From positions 1 to 18,500 of the forward strand of contig NYZG01000245.1 in the NCBI GenBank assembly GCA_002687025.1: a stretch of DNA of 18,500 bases. Reading direction: 5' to 3'. Below, in pieces: positions 7,358-14,949 of the stretch. Below the pieces are notes generated by a model. That model was not told where the DNA came from. It searched no databases and saw only the letters and a list, made by a program, of their open reading frames with translations. The stretch is from Candidatus Poribacteria bacterium. Its GTDB lineage: Bacteria; Poribacteria; WGA-4E; GCA-2687025. The position numbers were made by a program, and so were the translations under genes. Position 1 is the first letter of the stretch; each line of letters starts with the position of its first letter.

Positions 7358-8968
7358 ATGCAGCGACCGAACATCCTCTGGTTCTCCATCGAGGACATCA
7401 GCCCCCGTTTCGGCTGCACCGGCGATGTGGTCGCCAGGACGCCCAACATCGATCGGCTGGCTGCCGAGGGGCGTCGCTATGCCAACGCCTTCTCCACCGC
7501 GGGCGTATGCGCCCCGAGCCGCTGTGCGATCATCACGGGCATGTATCAGACGGCCATCGGCGCGCACCATATGCGTACGACGCACACGAACGACGTGGCG
7601 CCGGAAATGCCGACACCGTATGAGGCCGTCCCCCCGGCATACGTCAAGGCGTTCCCGGAATACCTGCGCGCGGCGGGCTACTACTGCACGAACAACGCTA
7701 AGACCGACTACCAGTTCGCGCCCCCGTCCTCCGCATGGGACGTGTGCGGCCGAGACGGCCATTGGCGCAACGGCGACCGCAGCCAGCCGTTCTTCGCCGT
7801 GTTCAACCCGACCGTCACGCACGAGAGCGGCATGTGGCCCAAGGAGGGCGAACGCCTCACGACCGACCCGGACGCCGTGACGCTCCCGCCATACATACCC
7901 GACACTCCCAAGGCCCGCGAGGCGATGGCGCGCCACTACGACAACCTCGAACGAGCAGACGCGCGGCTGGGGGAAGTCCTCGCCCAGCTCGACGAGGACG
8001 GCCTAACGGACAACACCATCGTCGTGCTCTGGAGCGACCATGGCGAAGGCCTGCCGCGCGGCAAGCGATGGCTCTACGACGCTGGCATTCGCATCCCGCT
8101 CATTGTCCGGTGGCCAGGCTCTGTCCCGGCGGGGGAAGTGTCCGAGCGCCTCGTCAGCCTGATCGATCTCGCGCCGACGATGCTCTCCCTGGCCGGACTG
8201 GAGCCGCCGCGTCACATGCAGGGGCGGCCGTTCCTCGGGCCGGGCGCATGCGAACGCGAATACGCCTTCGCCGCGCGCGACCGGCACGACGAGGCGTACG
8301 ACATGGTCCGCGCCGTGCGCGACACGCGGTACAAGTACATCCGCAACTTCCATCCAGAGCTTCCCTATCTGCTTTGGATTCCGTATCGCAACCGACATCC
8401 CGCGCTCCAGGAGATGTGGCGCCTCCGGGCCGAGGACGCGCTCACTCCGCCGCTAGACGTGATGTTCCAGACGCCGCGGCCCTGCGAGGAGCTGTACGAC
8501 ACGCACGCCGACCCGTACGAGTTGGACAACCTGGCCGGACGCGCCGACCACGCTGAGCGGTTGGCGCGCATGCGGGCCGCGCTGCGCTCGTGGCAGGACG
8601 AGCATGGTGACCTGGGCCACGAGCCCGAGGCGGAGATGGCGGCGCGGATGTGGCCCAATGGCGAACAGCCCACCACGGCCCGCCCGACCTTCGTACCGAT
8701 CTGCGCCTCGTCGCCCGGGATGGCCGCCAGCCCGGACGGACGGACGTTCCCTGGCCCCGCGCTGCTGCAGCTCCACTGCGCCACGCAGGGCGCGTCGATA
8801 GGCTACCGGACCGGCGACGGTGATGCCGACGGCGAGCCATGGCGGCTTTACACGGAGCCGCTCGCACTGCCGGCAGGAGCAACGACGATCCGCGCCAGGG
8901 CGTCGCGCATCGGCTATGCAGACAGCGCCACGCGCGAGGCGACCTTCGTCACGGCGCCCGCGGGCTGA
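7358..8968 (+). CDS. Formylglycine-dependent sulfatase with chitobiase-C-like C-terminal domain
   Basis: This type I sulfatase probably removes sulfate esters or N-sulfates from sugars, most like the heparan N-sulfatase (SGSH) branch by its N-terminal pattern. In 536 residues the formylglycine motif is C51-A-P-S-R55. Other active-site candidates are Asp13, Lys115, His155, Asp227-His228 (WSDHGE) and Lys236. The first metal-binding Asp of the usual DD pair is Glu12. ELYDTHADPYELDNLA (378-393) is the typical end of the sulfatase domain. Residues about 455-530 (DGRTFPGP...YRTGDGD...YTEPLALPAGATTIRARASRIGY) resemble the CHB_HEX_C beta-sandwich attached to chitobiases and other sugar enzymes. ATG 7358 is preceded by GAGAGG; the upstream in-frame start 7316 lacks a clear site. 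No signal peptide is visible with either start. It is followed 49 bp later by a second sulfatase. Formylglycine maturation must come from a gene outside the window. Confidence 0.88.
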   Translation: MQRPNILWFSIEDISPRFGCTGDVVARTPNIDRLAAEGRRYANAFSTAGVCAPSRCAIITGMYQTAIGAHHMRTTHTNDVAPEMPTPYEAVPPAYVKAFPEYLRAAGYYCTNNAKTDYQFAPPSSAWDVCGRDGHWRNGDRSQPFFAVFNPTVTHESGMWPKEGERLTTDPDAVTLPPYIPDTPKAREAMARHYDNLERADARLGEVLAQLDEDGLTDNTIVVLWSDHGEGLPRGKRWLYDAGIRIPLIVRWPGSVPAGEVSERLVSLIDLAPTMLSLAGLEPPRHMQGRPFLGPGACEREYAFAARDRHDEAYDMVRAVRDTRYKYIRNFHPELPYLLWIPYRNRHPALQEMWRLRAEDALTPPLDVMFQTPRPCEELYDTHADPYELDNLAGRADHAERLARMRAALRSWQDEHGDLGHEPEAEMAARMWPNGEQPTTARPTFVPICASSPGMAASPDGRTFPGPALLQLHCATQGASIGYRTGDGDADGEPWRLYTEPLALPAGATTIRARASRIGYADSATREATFVTAPAG

Positions 8969-9017
8969 ACGCCGCCCCCATTCACACTGAGAGCCCACAC
9001 GAGGAGACCTGCGACGC

Positions 9018-10301
9018 GTGAACATCCTCTTCCTCTTCGCCGACCAGATGCACGCCTTCGCCCTCGGCTGCATGGGCAACAGCGAGATACACACGCCAAA
9101 TCTCGACAGCCTGGCCGAGCAGGGAGTGCTGTTTCGCAACGCGTACTCCAACGCTCCCGTGTGCACGCCGTACCGGGGAACGCTGTTCACAGGCAGATAC
9201 GGCAGCCAGACGGACATGCTTGGGAACACGGCTCCGCTACCCGCTGGCGAGATGACCCTCGCCGACTGCCTGAACGAGGCGGGGTACAGGACGAGCTACG
9301 TCGGCAAGTGGCACATCGGCGACACCTGGAACAAGGCCGTACCCGAGGCGCTGCGAGGCGGGTTCACGGACTTCATCGGGTACCAGGCCCACAACGACTT
9401 CCTGAACGGCGTCTGGTTCTTCGACGAACACGGCGACCGGCGCGAATCCGACGCCCACCGCACCGAAGCAACGACCGATGTCGCGATGGAGCGCCTGGAG
9501 GCCGTCGCTGGCGAGCCGTTCGCGATGTTCGTGTCCTACCAGAACCCGCACTATCCGATACAGCCGAGCCCAGAATACGCCGCCATGTACGAGGGCATCG
9601 AACTGACGCGGCGGCCCAACTGTCGCGATGTCGAGCCGTACACCGGCACACACAGCCCGACCAGCCCCAAACCCCGTGAGTTGGACCCGAACTACCGACG
9701 GTACGGCGGCGACCTGGGCGAATACCTACGCCTCTACTACGCCATGGTGACCCAGCTCGACGCGAACATCGGGCGCCTTCTCGGCAGACTAGACGAGCTA
9801 GGCATCGCCGACGAGACCGTCGTCGTATTCACGTCGGACCACGGCGACATGCAGGGCTCGCACGGTCTGACGAACAAGGGGGTCGGTTGGGAGGAGTCGT
9901 CGCACGTCCCGCAGATTGTGCGTGTGCCGGGAGGCAGATCCGGGGAGGTCGCGGATGGAATCGTCTCCGGCGTGGACTTCTTCCCGACACTCTTGGGCCT
10001 TGCAGACGCGGTCTGTCCTCCGGGCAAGGAAGGCGTCGACCTAGGTCCCTTCCTGCGGGGCCACACCGACTCCGAGCCTTCCCGCGTCTTCGCGGAGATG
10101 CAGTCGTGGTGTATGGTTCGGGACGGCGACTGGAAGCTCGTGGCCGAACGGCCCGATGTCACGCCGTCGCACCTGTTCGACCTGGGAGCCGACCCGTACG
10201 AAATGGACAACCTGCTGGCTTCCGCGCCACACGCGGACATCCGCGAGCGACTGCTAGCGGCGCTCCGAGAATGGGACACGCGCGTCCGCAGCGACGCCTG
10301 A
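9018..10301 (+). CDS. Formylglycine-dependent sulfatase
   Basis: A second type I sulfatase, 427 residues. The formylglycine motif is C49-T-P-Y-R53 followed by GTLFTG, the CxPxR core with Tyr where Ser is commonest. Further active-site features are Asp9 (FADQ), GKWHIG (96-101), NPHYP with His178, TSDHGD with Asp274-His275, and Lys287. HLFDLGADPYEMDNL (385-399) is the standard domain end, and no extra domain follows. The start is GTG at 9018, immediately before NILFLFADQ, with GAGGAG 11 bases upstream. No signal peptide is seen, so it is predicted cytoplasmic or exported by an unusual route. It forms a two-gene operon with the preceding sulfatase and probably removes a different sulfate from the same glycan. 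Substrate cannot be fixed from sequence. Confidence 0.88.
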   Translation: MNILFLFADQMHAFALGCMGNSEIHTPNLDSLAEQGVLFRNAYSNAPVCTPYRGTLFTGRYGSQTDMLGNTAPLPAGEMTLADCLNEAGYRTSYVGKWHIGDTWNKAVPEALRGGFTDFIGYQAHNDFLNGVWFFDEHGDRRESDAHRTEATTDVAMERLEAVAGEPFAMFVSYQNPHYPIQPSPEYAAMYEGIELTRRPNCRDVEPYTGTHSPTSPKPRELDPNYRRYGGDLGEYLRLYYAMVTQLDANIGRLLGRLDELGIADETVVVFTSDHGDMQGSHGLTNKGVGWEESSHVPQIVRVPGGRSGEVADGIVSGVDFFPTLLGLADAVCPPGKEGVDLGPFLRGHTDSEPSRVFAEMQSWCMVRDGDWKLVAERPDVTPSHLFDLGADPYEMDNLLASAPHADIRERLLAALREWDTRVRSDA

Positions 10302-10326
10302 CGCCACGACCGCGCGTCGGGTGCGT

Positions 10327-10345
10327 GGGCCGATAGGCGCGGCCC
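10327..10345. terminator. Possible hairpin between converging genes
   Basis: GGGCCG (10327-10332) and CGGCCC (10340-10345) form a perfect 6-bp stem around a 7-base loop, in the 93-bp gap between the second sulfatase and the converging phosphodiesterase gene. No T-run follows on either strand. The position suits a terminator, but the stem is short for DNA this GC-rich. Confidence 0.35.
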
Positions 10346-10394
10346 CTACGGCCCGCGACGCGGCCGCCTGCAGCCGCGATGGCGTGGCCGGCCG

Positions 10395-11189
10395 CTATTC
10401 CACGATCACCTCACGGACGACCTTGCCTGTCCACTGGTCGCTGGGCGGAATGCCCAGCAACGCGCAGACCGTCGCGGGGGTGTCGATGATCTCCACCTGC
10501 TTCTCGATCTCGTGGCCCGACGGCGTGTCCGGGCCCCGGATGATCCACGGGATCGTCATGTCTTCGGGCGCGGTCGTGCCGTGGGTCCTGTCGTGTCCTC
10601 CGTGGTCAGCCGTGAGGATCACGGTCGTCTGCTCGCCGATCTCCCGAAGCACGAGCCCGAGCGCCTCATCCGCGGTGGCGATCGCCTCGATGTACTGCTC
10701 GCCCATCCAGCCAGTATCGTGGCCTTCGACGTCCGTGCGCCCGAAGTACACGAACGTGAACGTCGGAGTCTTCCGCAGGATGTGCTCGGCCGCGGCCTCG
10801 GCGATGTCGATGTCCCCGTCGGGATCGCCGCAGTTGTCGAGGAAGAACGAAGCGTTGAGCGAGCCCGGGTCGGACAGGTCGCGGAGTTGCTCCCAGTTGT
10901 AGAACGAGGCGGTCGTCCCGCCCGCGCCGTGTACGACGTCGATGACGCTCGGTACCGGCCGCACAGGCGGCGACCATGTGTTCGTGGTGACGCCGTGCCT
11001 TTCCGACGGCACCCCGCGGAAGAGCGACGTGTGGCATGGCAGCGTCGACGAGGGCATGACGGTGCGCGCCGTAAACGTCGACGCGCCGGCGCGGACGAGC
11101 TTGTCGGCGTTCGGCGTGCGGGCCAGTTGCAGGCCGTCCGGCCGCATGCCATCGACTACGAAGAGCACTACGGATTCCGTCGCCGGCAT
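10395..11189 (-). CDS. Alkaline-phosphatase-superfamily phosphodiesterase/nucleotide pyrophosphatase-like protein
   Basis: The 264-residue product has the two-metal active site of type I phosphodiesterases. Asp13 lies in VVDGMRPDG and the likely nucleophile is Thr49 in MPSSTLPCHTSL. FGRTDVEGHDTGW supplies Asp153 and His157, TADHGGHD supplies Asp195-His196, and RTHG supplies His203. The Thr in PSST, rather than a CxPxR motif, separates it from the neighbouring sulfatases and points to phosphate mono- or diesters. ATG 11189 was chosen because AAAGGGG lies 8 bases upstream and the family begins just before VVDG. The open frame to 11309 would cross the likely promoter of the next operon. No signal peptide is apparent. 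It is shorter than classical NPP enzymes (about 400 residues), so the cap is minimal. It converges on the sulfatases and is divergent from the six-gene operon. Confidence 0.84.
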   Translation of the reverse strand: MPATESVVLFVVDGMRPDGLQLARTPNADKLVRAGASTFTARTVMPSSTLPCHTSLFRGVPSERHGVTTNTWSPPVRPVPSVIDVVHGAGGTTASFYNWEQLRDLSDPGSLNASFFLDNCGDPDGDIDIAEAAAEHILRKTPTFTFVYFGRTDVEGHDTGWMGEQYIEAIATADEALGLVLREIGEQTTVILTADHGGHDRTHGTTAPEDMTIPWIIRGPDTPSGHEIEKQVEIIDTPATVCALLGIPPSDQWTGKVVREVIVE

Positions 11190-11197
11190 GGTCGGTA

Positions 11198-11204
11198 CCC
11201 CTTT
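11198..11204 (-). promoter_or_regulatory. Ribosome binding site deciding the phosphodiesterase start
   Basis: The minus strand reads AAAGGGG, 8 bases before ATG 11189. This supports the 264-residue product over the longer open frame to 11309. Confidence 0.45.
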
Positions 11205-11273
11205 GTGGGTGTGGCGGGCGTTGAGGATCACGGTCAAGCATACGCCTGCACATAGGCCGCCGTCGATGACATG

Positions 11274-11282
11274 TGCTAGACT
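11274..11282 (+). promoter_or_regulatory. Possible extended -10 promoter of the six-gene operon
   Basis: TGCTAGACT contains an extended -10 TG followed by TAGACT (4/6 to TATAAT). No good -35 is present. The start point near 11289 would give a leader of about 30 bases before ATG 11319. The surrounding TGTGCTAnAnT matches the element before the permease operon (7208-7216, minus strand). Confidence 0.4.
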
Positions 11283-11318
11283 CCGCTCGGAGGTGGCGAC
11301 GGGCTTCATGGAGTCAGG

Positions 11319-12599
11319 ATGAGCAGACGTCTGCGGACGTGGCTGGAGAACGCCAACTACGTCCAGTTCTCGATCTTCGCCGGCGCCGTCGCGTTCGTCA
11401 CCTACTTTTCAATGTACGCCTTCCGCAAGCCCTACGCCGTAGCCAGCTTCGCCGACGCGGGGACGGTGTGGGGTGTCGGGATGAAGTCGGCCTTCGTCAT
11501 CAGCCAGACGCTAGGCTATGCGGCGTCGAAGTTCCTCGGCATCAAGTTCGTCAGCGAGGCCCCTCGGGCCCATCGCGCGGTCGCTCTCGTAGCCATCATC
11601 GGCGTCGCGGAGTTCGCGTTGCTCCTGTTCGGCCTCCTCCCGGGTCACTGGAAGATCCTTGCGATCTCCATGAACGGGCTCCCGCTGGGCATGGTATGGG
11701 GGTTGGTCTTCAGCTTCTTGGAGGGGCGCCGCACGTCGGATGCGCTGGGAGCCATCCTCAGCGCAAGCTTTATCATGGCGAGTGGGGTCGTCAAGTCGGT
11801 AGGCGCGGCACTCCTGGCGCGCGGAGTGCCGGAGTACTGGATGCCCTTCGCGACCGGGCTGCTCTTCCTGCCGGCCATCTGTCTGATGGGCTGGCTCCTT
11901 GCGCAGATACCCCCGCCGTCCCGCGACGAGGAGCGCCTACGCACGCGCCGCGAACCCATGTCGGGCCCCGAGAGACGGCAATTCCTCATCGCGTTCCTCC
12001 CCGGCGCGCTGCTGATCACGTTCATGGCGATGGTCCTCACCGCCTTCCGCGATGTCCGGGACAACTTCGCGGCGGAGGTATGGGTCGGCCTCGGCTACGA
12101 GGGTCAGCCGGGGATTTTCGGGTCCACGGAGACGGGCGTCGCGGTGGTCGTGCTGTTCGTCCTGGGGCTCATGGTCATCGTGAAGGACGACCGGCGCGCG
12201 CTACAGACGCAGTTGGCGCTGATGACGGGAGGCGTCGCCCTGATGGGCCTGGCGACGCTCGCGTGGGATTTCGGCGTGATCGGAGGCATGTGGTGGATGG
12301 TCCTGGCGGGGATCGGTCTGTTCACGGCGTACGTGCCTGCCGGATGCTTCCTATTTGACCGGCTCCTCGGCGCGACACAGTTCGTGGGCACTGCGGTCTT
12401 CATGATCTACGTGACGGACGCCTTCGGATACGCCGCGAGCGTGGCGGTGCTTCTCTACAAGAACTTCGTGCAACCTGACCTGGAGTGGGTCGGCTTCCTG
12501 CGCGTCTTCGGCTACTTCGCCAGCGTCGCCGGAGTCGTTGCGTTCGGGTTCTCGCTAGTATACTTCTCCAGAAGGACTGCCACGGCCGTGGGCGAGTGA
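11319..12599 (+). CDS. DUF5690-like multi-pass membrane protein (MFS-type fold)
   Basis: The 426-residue, very hydrophobic product has about 12 predicted membrane helices. The first begins near residue 17 (FSIFAGAVAFVTYFSMYAF), and a charged cytoplasmic loop lies near 200-218 (PPSRDEERLRTRREP). The segments SMYAFRKPYAVASF (31-44), VISQTLGYAASKFLGIK (61-77) and FRDVRDNFAAEVW (247-259) recall the DUF5690 family, which is MFS-like and of unknown substrate. I recognise this from memory, not a search. The ATG has GGAG 5 bases upstream. It is the first gene of the compact plus-strand run and is followed 15 bp later by the anchored CKYSVRDV protein. It could import or export a small molecule used by the operon, or be only a neighbour. 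Confidence 0.75.
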   Translation: MSRRLRTWLENANYVQFSIFAGAVAFVTYFSMYAFRKPYAVASFADAGTVWGVGMKSAFVISQTLGYAASKFLGIKFVSEAPRAHRAVALVAIIGVAEFALLLFGLLPGHWKILAISMNGLPLGMVWGLVFSFLEGRRTSDALGAILSASFIMASGVVKSVGAALLARGVPEYWMPFATGLLFLPAICLMGWLLAQIPPPSRDEERLRTRREPMSGPERRQFLIAFLPGALLITFMAMVLTAFRDVRDNFAAEVWVGLGYEGQPGIFGSTETGVAVVVLFVLGLMVIVKDDRRALQTQLALMTGGVALMGLATLAWDFGVIGGMWWMVLAGIGLFTAYVPAGCFLFDRLLGATQFVGTAVFMIYVTDAFGYAASVAVLLYKNFVQPDLEWVGFLRVFGYFASVAGVVAFGFSLVYFSRRTATAVGE

Positions 12600-12614
12600 C
12601 GTCGGGGAGCCAGA

Positions 12615-13802
12615 ATGCTGAGAACCGGGAAGAGCGCGGTGTCGGTTGCGTGCTCCCTGCTGTTCGTGACCGCCGGTGTCGCGTGGGCGTGCAAGTACTC
12701 CGTCCGCGATGTCGCGTTCGTCGACATACTCCCCCAGCCGTACCACGCCTACATCCACGTGAACGCTGAAACCTCTCCCGAGGCGCGCGCTGAGATTGCG
12801 TCCGCCGCCGCCGCTGTATTCCTCGACGCGAACGTTACCGGCGAGGTCGTGGACCTCGACGCGCACGCGAATCACCCATCGGCGCGGGAAGTCAGCCGTC
12901 CGGCGCCGAGGATCGTTCTGGAATCGCCCGATGGCCGCGTCATGTCTCTGCCGATTGGGCGCGGCGCAGACCCTTCGGCCGACGAGGTGTGGGCCGCGAT
13001 CGAAGCCGTCGCGACATCCCGCGCGCGCAGGCAGGTGAGACGACGGATGTTCGACGCGCACTCCGTGATTCTGGTCGTCGAAGGGGCGGCGGCCGACGCG
13101 AACCGACGCGCGGCGCGCATCGCCCAGGAGGCAACGACGCGAGTAGAGGGCGGCATGGATGCTTTGCCGAAGCCCATCGCGAAACCCCCGCACACGGTGG
13201 TCATCCCGGCCGATAGGGCCGCCGAAGAGGCGGTACTGCTCTGGTCGCTAGGCGTCGTACGTGCGCACGACGACGACGCCTATGTCGTGGCGCTCTTCGG
13301 CCGCATGCGACGGCTCGGAGATGTCCTCACCGTCCCCGGCGCCACCGAAGACGCGCTTTACAAGATGCTCGACCTGGTTGGTCAGGACTGCGAATGCACC
13401 CTCGATAGGTCGTGGATGCAGGGCATGATGCTCCCCCACTACTGGGACACGCAGGACGAAGCACGCGCACTCGATTCGCTCGCCTTCGACCCTGGCAATC
13501 CGCTAGTGATTGCCGAGGTCAGCCGCATAGTGAACCGGCCTTCGATCCTGACCGACGCGCCCACCGACTCTGTCGGCGGCTCCCTAGGGTACACGGAGCT
13601 GGCCATCGCCGGCGAGGAAGCGAGGCCGGCGGCCCGCGCGCAGGGACAGACGGCCACACCCGTGAGCCACGCGGACACGTCGTCCGTCGTCGTGGCTGAC
13701 GACGGCGCGACGCTTCCCATCGGCCCCACTGCCGCGGCGATCGTGCTGATGGCGCTCGGAGGCGGCGCCTTCGTCTTCGTGCGGTCGCGTCGGGCTTCGT
13801 GA
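12615..13802 (+). CDS. Membrane-anchored extracytoplasmic protein with CKYSVRDV N-terminus, unknown function
   Basis: No named family is recognised with confidence. The 395-residue product has a Sec signal peptide (hydrophobic core about 7-25, likely cleavage AWA^C at 26). This puts CKYSVRDVAFVDI at the mature N-terminus, but the lipobox is poor (Trp at -2). A C-terminal helix (about 368-388) is followed by RSRRAS, so the body should face the periplasm or cell surface and be anchored at its end. The body is mixed alpha/beta, with a notable DCECTLDRSWMQGMMLPHYW block (255-274) whose two close cysteines, together with Cys26, could be redox- or metal-active. Residues 330-365 look like a flexible tether. 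The start has GGGGAG 5 bases upstream. The stop overlaps the permease start (TGATG), so it is probably the dedicated partner of the ABC module. I have an uncertain memory of similar hypothetical proteins in planctomycete genomes. Confidence 0.72.
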   Translation: MLRTGKSAVSVACSLLFVTAGVAWACKYSVRDVAFVDILPQPYHAYIHVNAETSPEARAEIASAAAAVFLDANVTGEVVDLDAHANHPSAREVSRPAPRIVLESPDGRVMSLPIGRGADPSADEVWAAIEAVATSRARRQVRRRMFDAHSVILVVEGAAADANRRAARIAQEATTRVEGGMDALPKPIAKPPHTVVIPADRAAEEAVLLWSLGVVRAHDDDAYVVALFGRMRRLGDVLTVPGATEDALYKMLDLVGQDCECTLDRSWMQGMMLPHYWDTQDEARALDSLAFDPGNPLVIAEVSRIVNRPSILTDAPTDSVGGSLGYTELAIAGEEARPAARAQGQTATPVSHADTSSVVVADDGATLPIGPTAAAIVLMALGGGAFVFVRSRRAS

Positions 13803-14947
13803 TGCATACCCCCCGGCTGATCGGCCAGGAGATAACACACGCCAGGCTGAACACGATCCTGAGCGCGCTCGCCGCGTGTCTCGCCGTCGCCATGTGCGTC
13901 TTCCTCGTCATGACTCAGGCCGCCGCGCGGCGGGAGACCCGACGCGTAATGCGCGACATGGGCTTCAACGTCAGGATCGTTCCCCGCGAGACGGACGCCG
14001 CGCGCATGTACCTCGAGGGCTATTCCGAGCACACCATGCCGTTCGAGGTGGTCCACAGGTTGGCCGAACAGGACACCATCGCCTACAACCACCTCGTCGC
14101 GACGTTGCAGCAGCGCGTCGACATCGACGGAGTGTCCGCCGTCCTCACCGGCGTCTCCGGGGAGCTATTCCCGCCGGGACGGAAGAAGCCACCCATGAGC
14201 AGCGCCGTCGAGCTCGGAACGGTCCATGTCGGGTATGAGGTGGCGCAGCGGCTGGGTGTGCGACGGAGAGATACTCTGACGGTAATGGGCGAGCCGTTCC
14301 GCGTCGCGCGAGTAACGCCGCAGAGCGGAAGCATCGACGACATGCGTGTCCTGACCTCCCTGGAGGACGCGCAGCGCGTGCTCGGCCTCATCGGCCAGGT
14401 CAACGAGATAAAGGCGATCGACTGTCTCTGTCTCACGCCCGACGAGGATCCCCAAGCGATCCTGAGGGCCGAACTGCAACGCGTTGCCCCCGAAGCCAAC
14501 GTGTACCTCGTCAGCGACATGGCCGAGGCCAGAGCCCGACAGCGACGCTCGACCGAGACTTACGCACGAGTGCTCGTTCCCGTGGTGCTGGTCGTGTGCG
14601 CCGCGTGGCTGTGCGTCCTCTCCGCGCTCAACGTGCGCGCAAGGCGGGGCGAGCTCGGCGTGCTGCGCGCGCTCGGGTATGGGTCAGGGACGGTAGTGGC
14701 GCTGTTCGCCGGTAAGGCCGCGTTGATAGGCTTGGTTGCCGCGGCCGTGGGTTACGGCGCGGGCACGGCCGCCGCGCTGGTGGCCGGCCCCGCCGTCTTC
14801 GAGGTGACCGCCAAAGCGGTCCGCCCGGACGGCGCGCTGCTAGGGTTGTCCCTCCTGCTCGCGCCGGCGTTCACGCTTGTCGCGAGCTTCGTCCCCATCG
14901 TCATGGCGGCCAGCCAGGACCCGGCCGTCGCGCTCGTAGGCGAGTAG
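13802..14947 (+). CDS. FtsX/MacB/LolC-type ABC transporter permease
   Basis: The 381-residue inner-membrane protein has the four-helix layout of the FtsX/MacB class: TM1 about 17-38, a large extracytoplasmic domain about 40-255 (MacB periplasmic-core type), then TM2 258-279, TM3 300-325 and TM4 345-367. Between TM2 and TM3, RARRGELGVLRALGYGSGTV (279-298) is the characteristic cytoplasmic coupling segment. Such proteins do not pump through a channel. They use ATP binding to move a periplasmic domain, releasing lipoproteins, driving efflux partners or activating hydrolases. The periplasmic domain has two close cysteines (C208, C210). ATG 13802 overlaps the previous stop by one base; an adjacent GTG at 13799 is also in frame. 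Its ATPase follows 2 bp downstream, and its close partner is probably the preceding anchored protein. Confidence 0.87.
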   Translation: MHTPRLIGQEITHARLNTILSALAACLAVAMCVFLVMTQAAARRETRRVMRDMGFNVRIVPRETDAARMYLEGYSEHTMPFEVVHRLAEQDTIAYNHLVATLQQRVDIDGVSAVLTGVSGELFPPGRKKPPMSSAVELGTVHVGYEVAQRLGVRRRDTLTVMGEPFRVARVTPQSGSIDDMRVLTSLEDAQRVLGLIGQVNEIKAIDCLCLTPDEDPQAILRAELQRVAPEANVYLVSDMAEARARQRRSTETYARVLVPVVLVVCAAWLCVLSALNVRARRGELGVLRALGYGSGTVVALFAGKAALIGLVAAAVGYGAGTAAALVAGPAVFEVTAKAVRPDGALLGLSLLLAPAFTLVASFVPIVMAASQDPAVALVGE

Positions 14948-14949
14948 CC

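Noticed and set aside
7735..8556. 273-codon plus-strand frame inside the first sulfatase
   Set aside because: It overlaps the sulfatase in another frame and is nearly all Arg, Pro, Gly and Ala, a compositional artefact.
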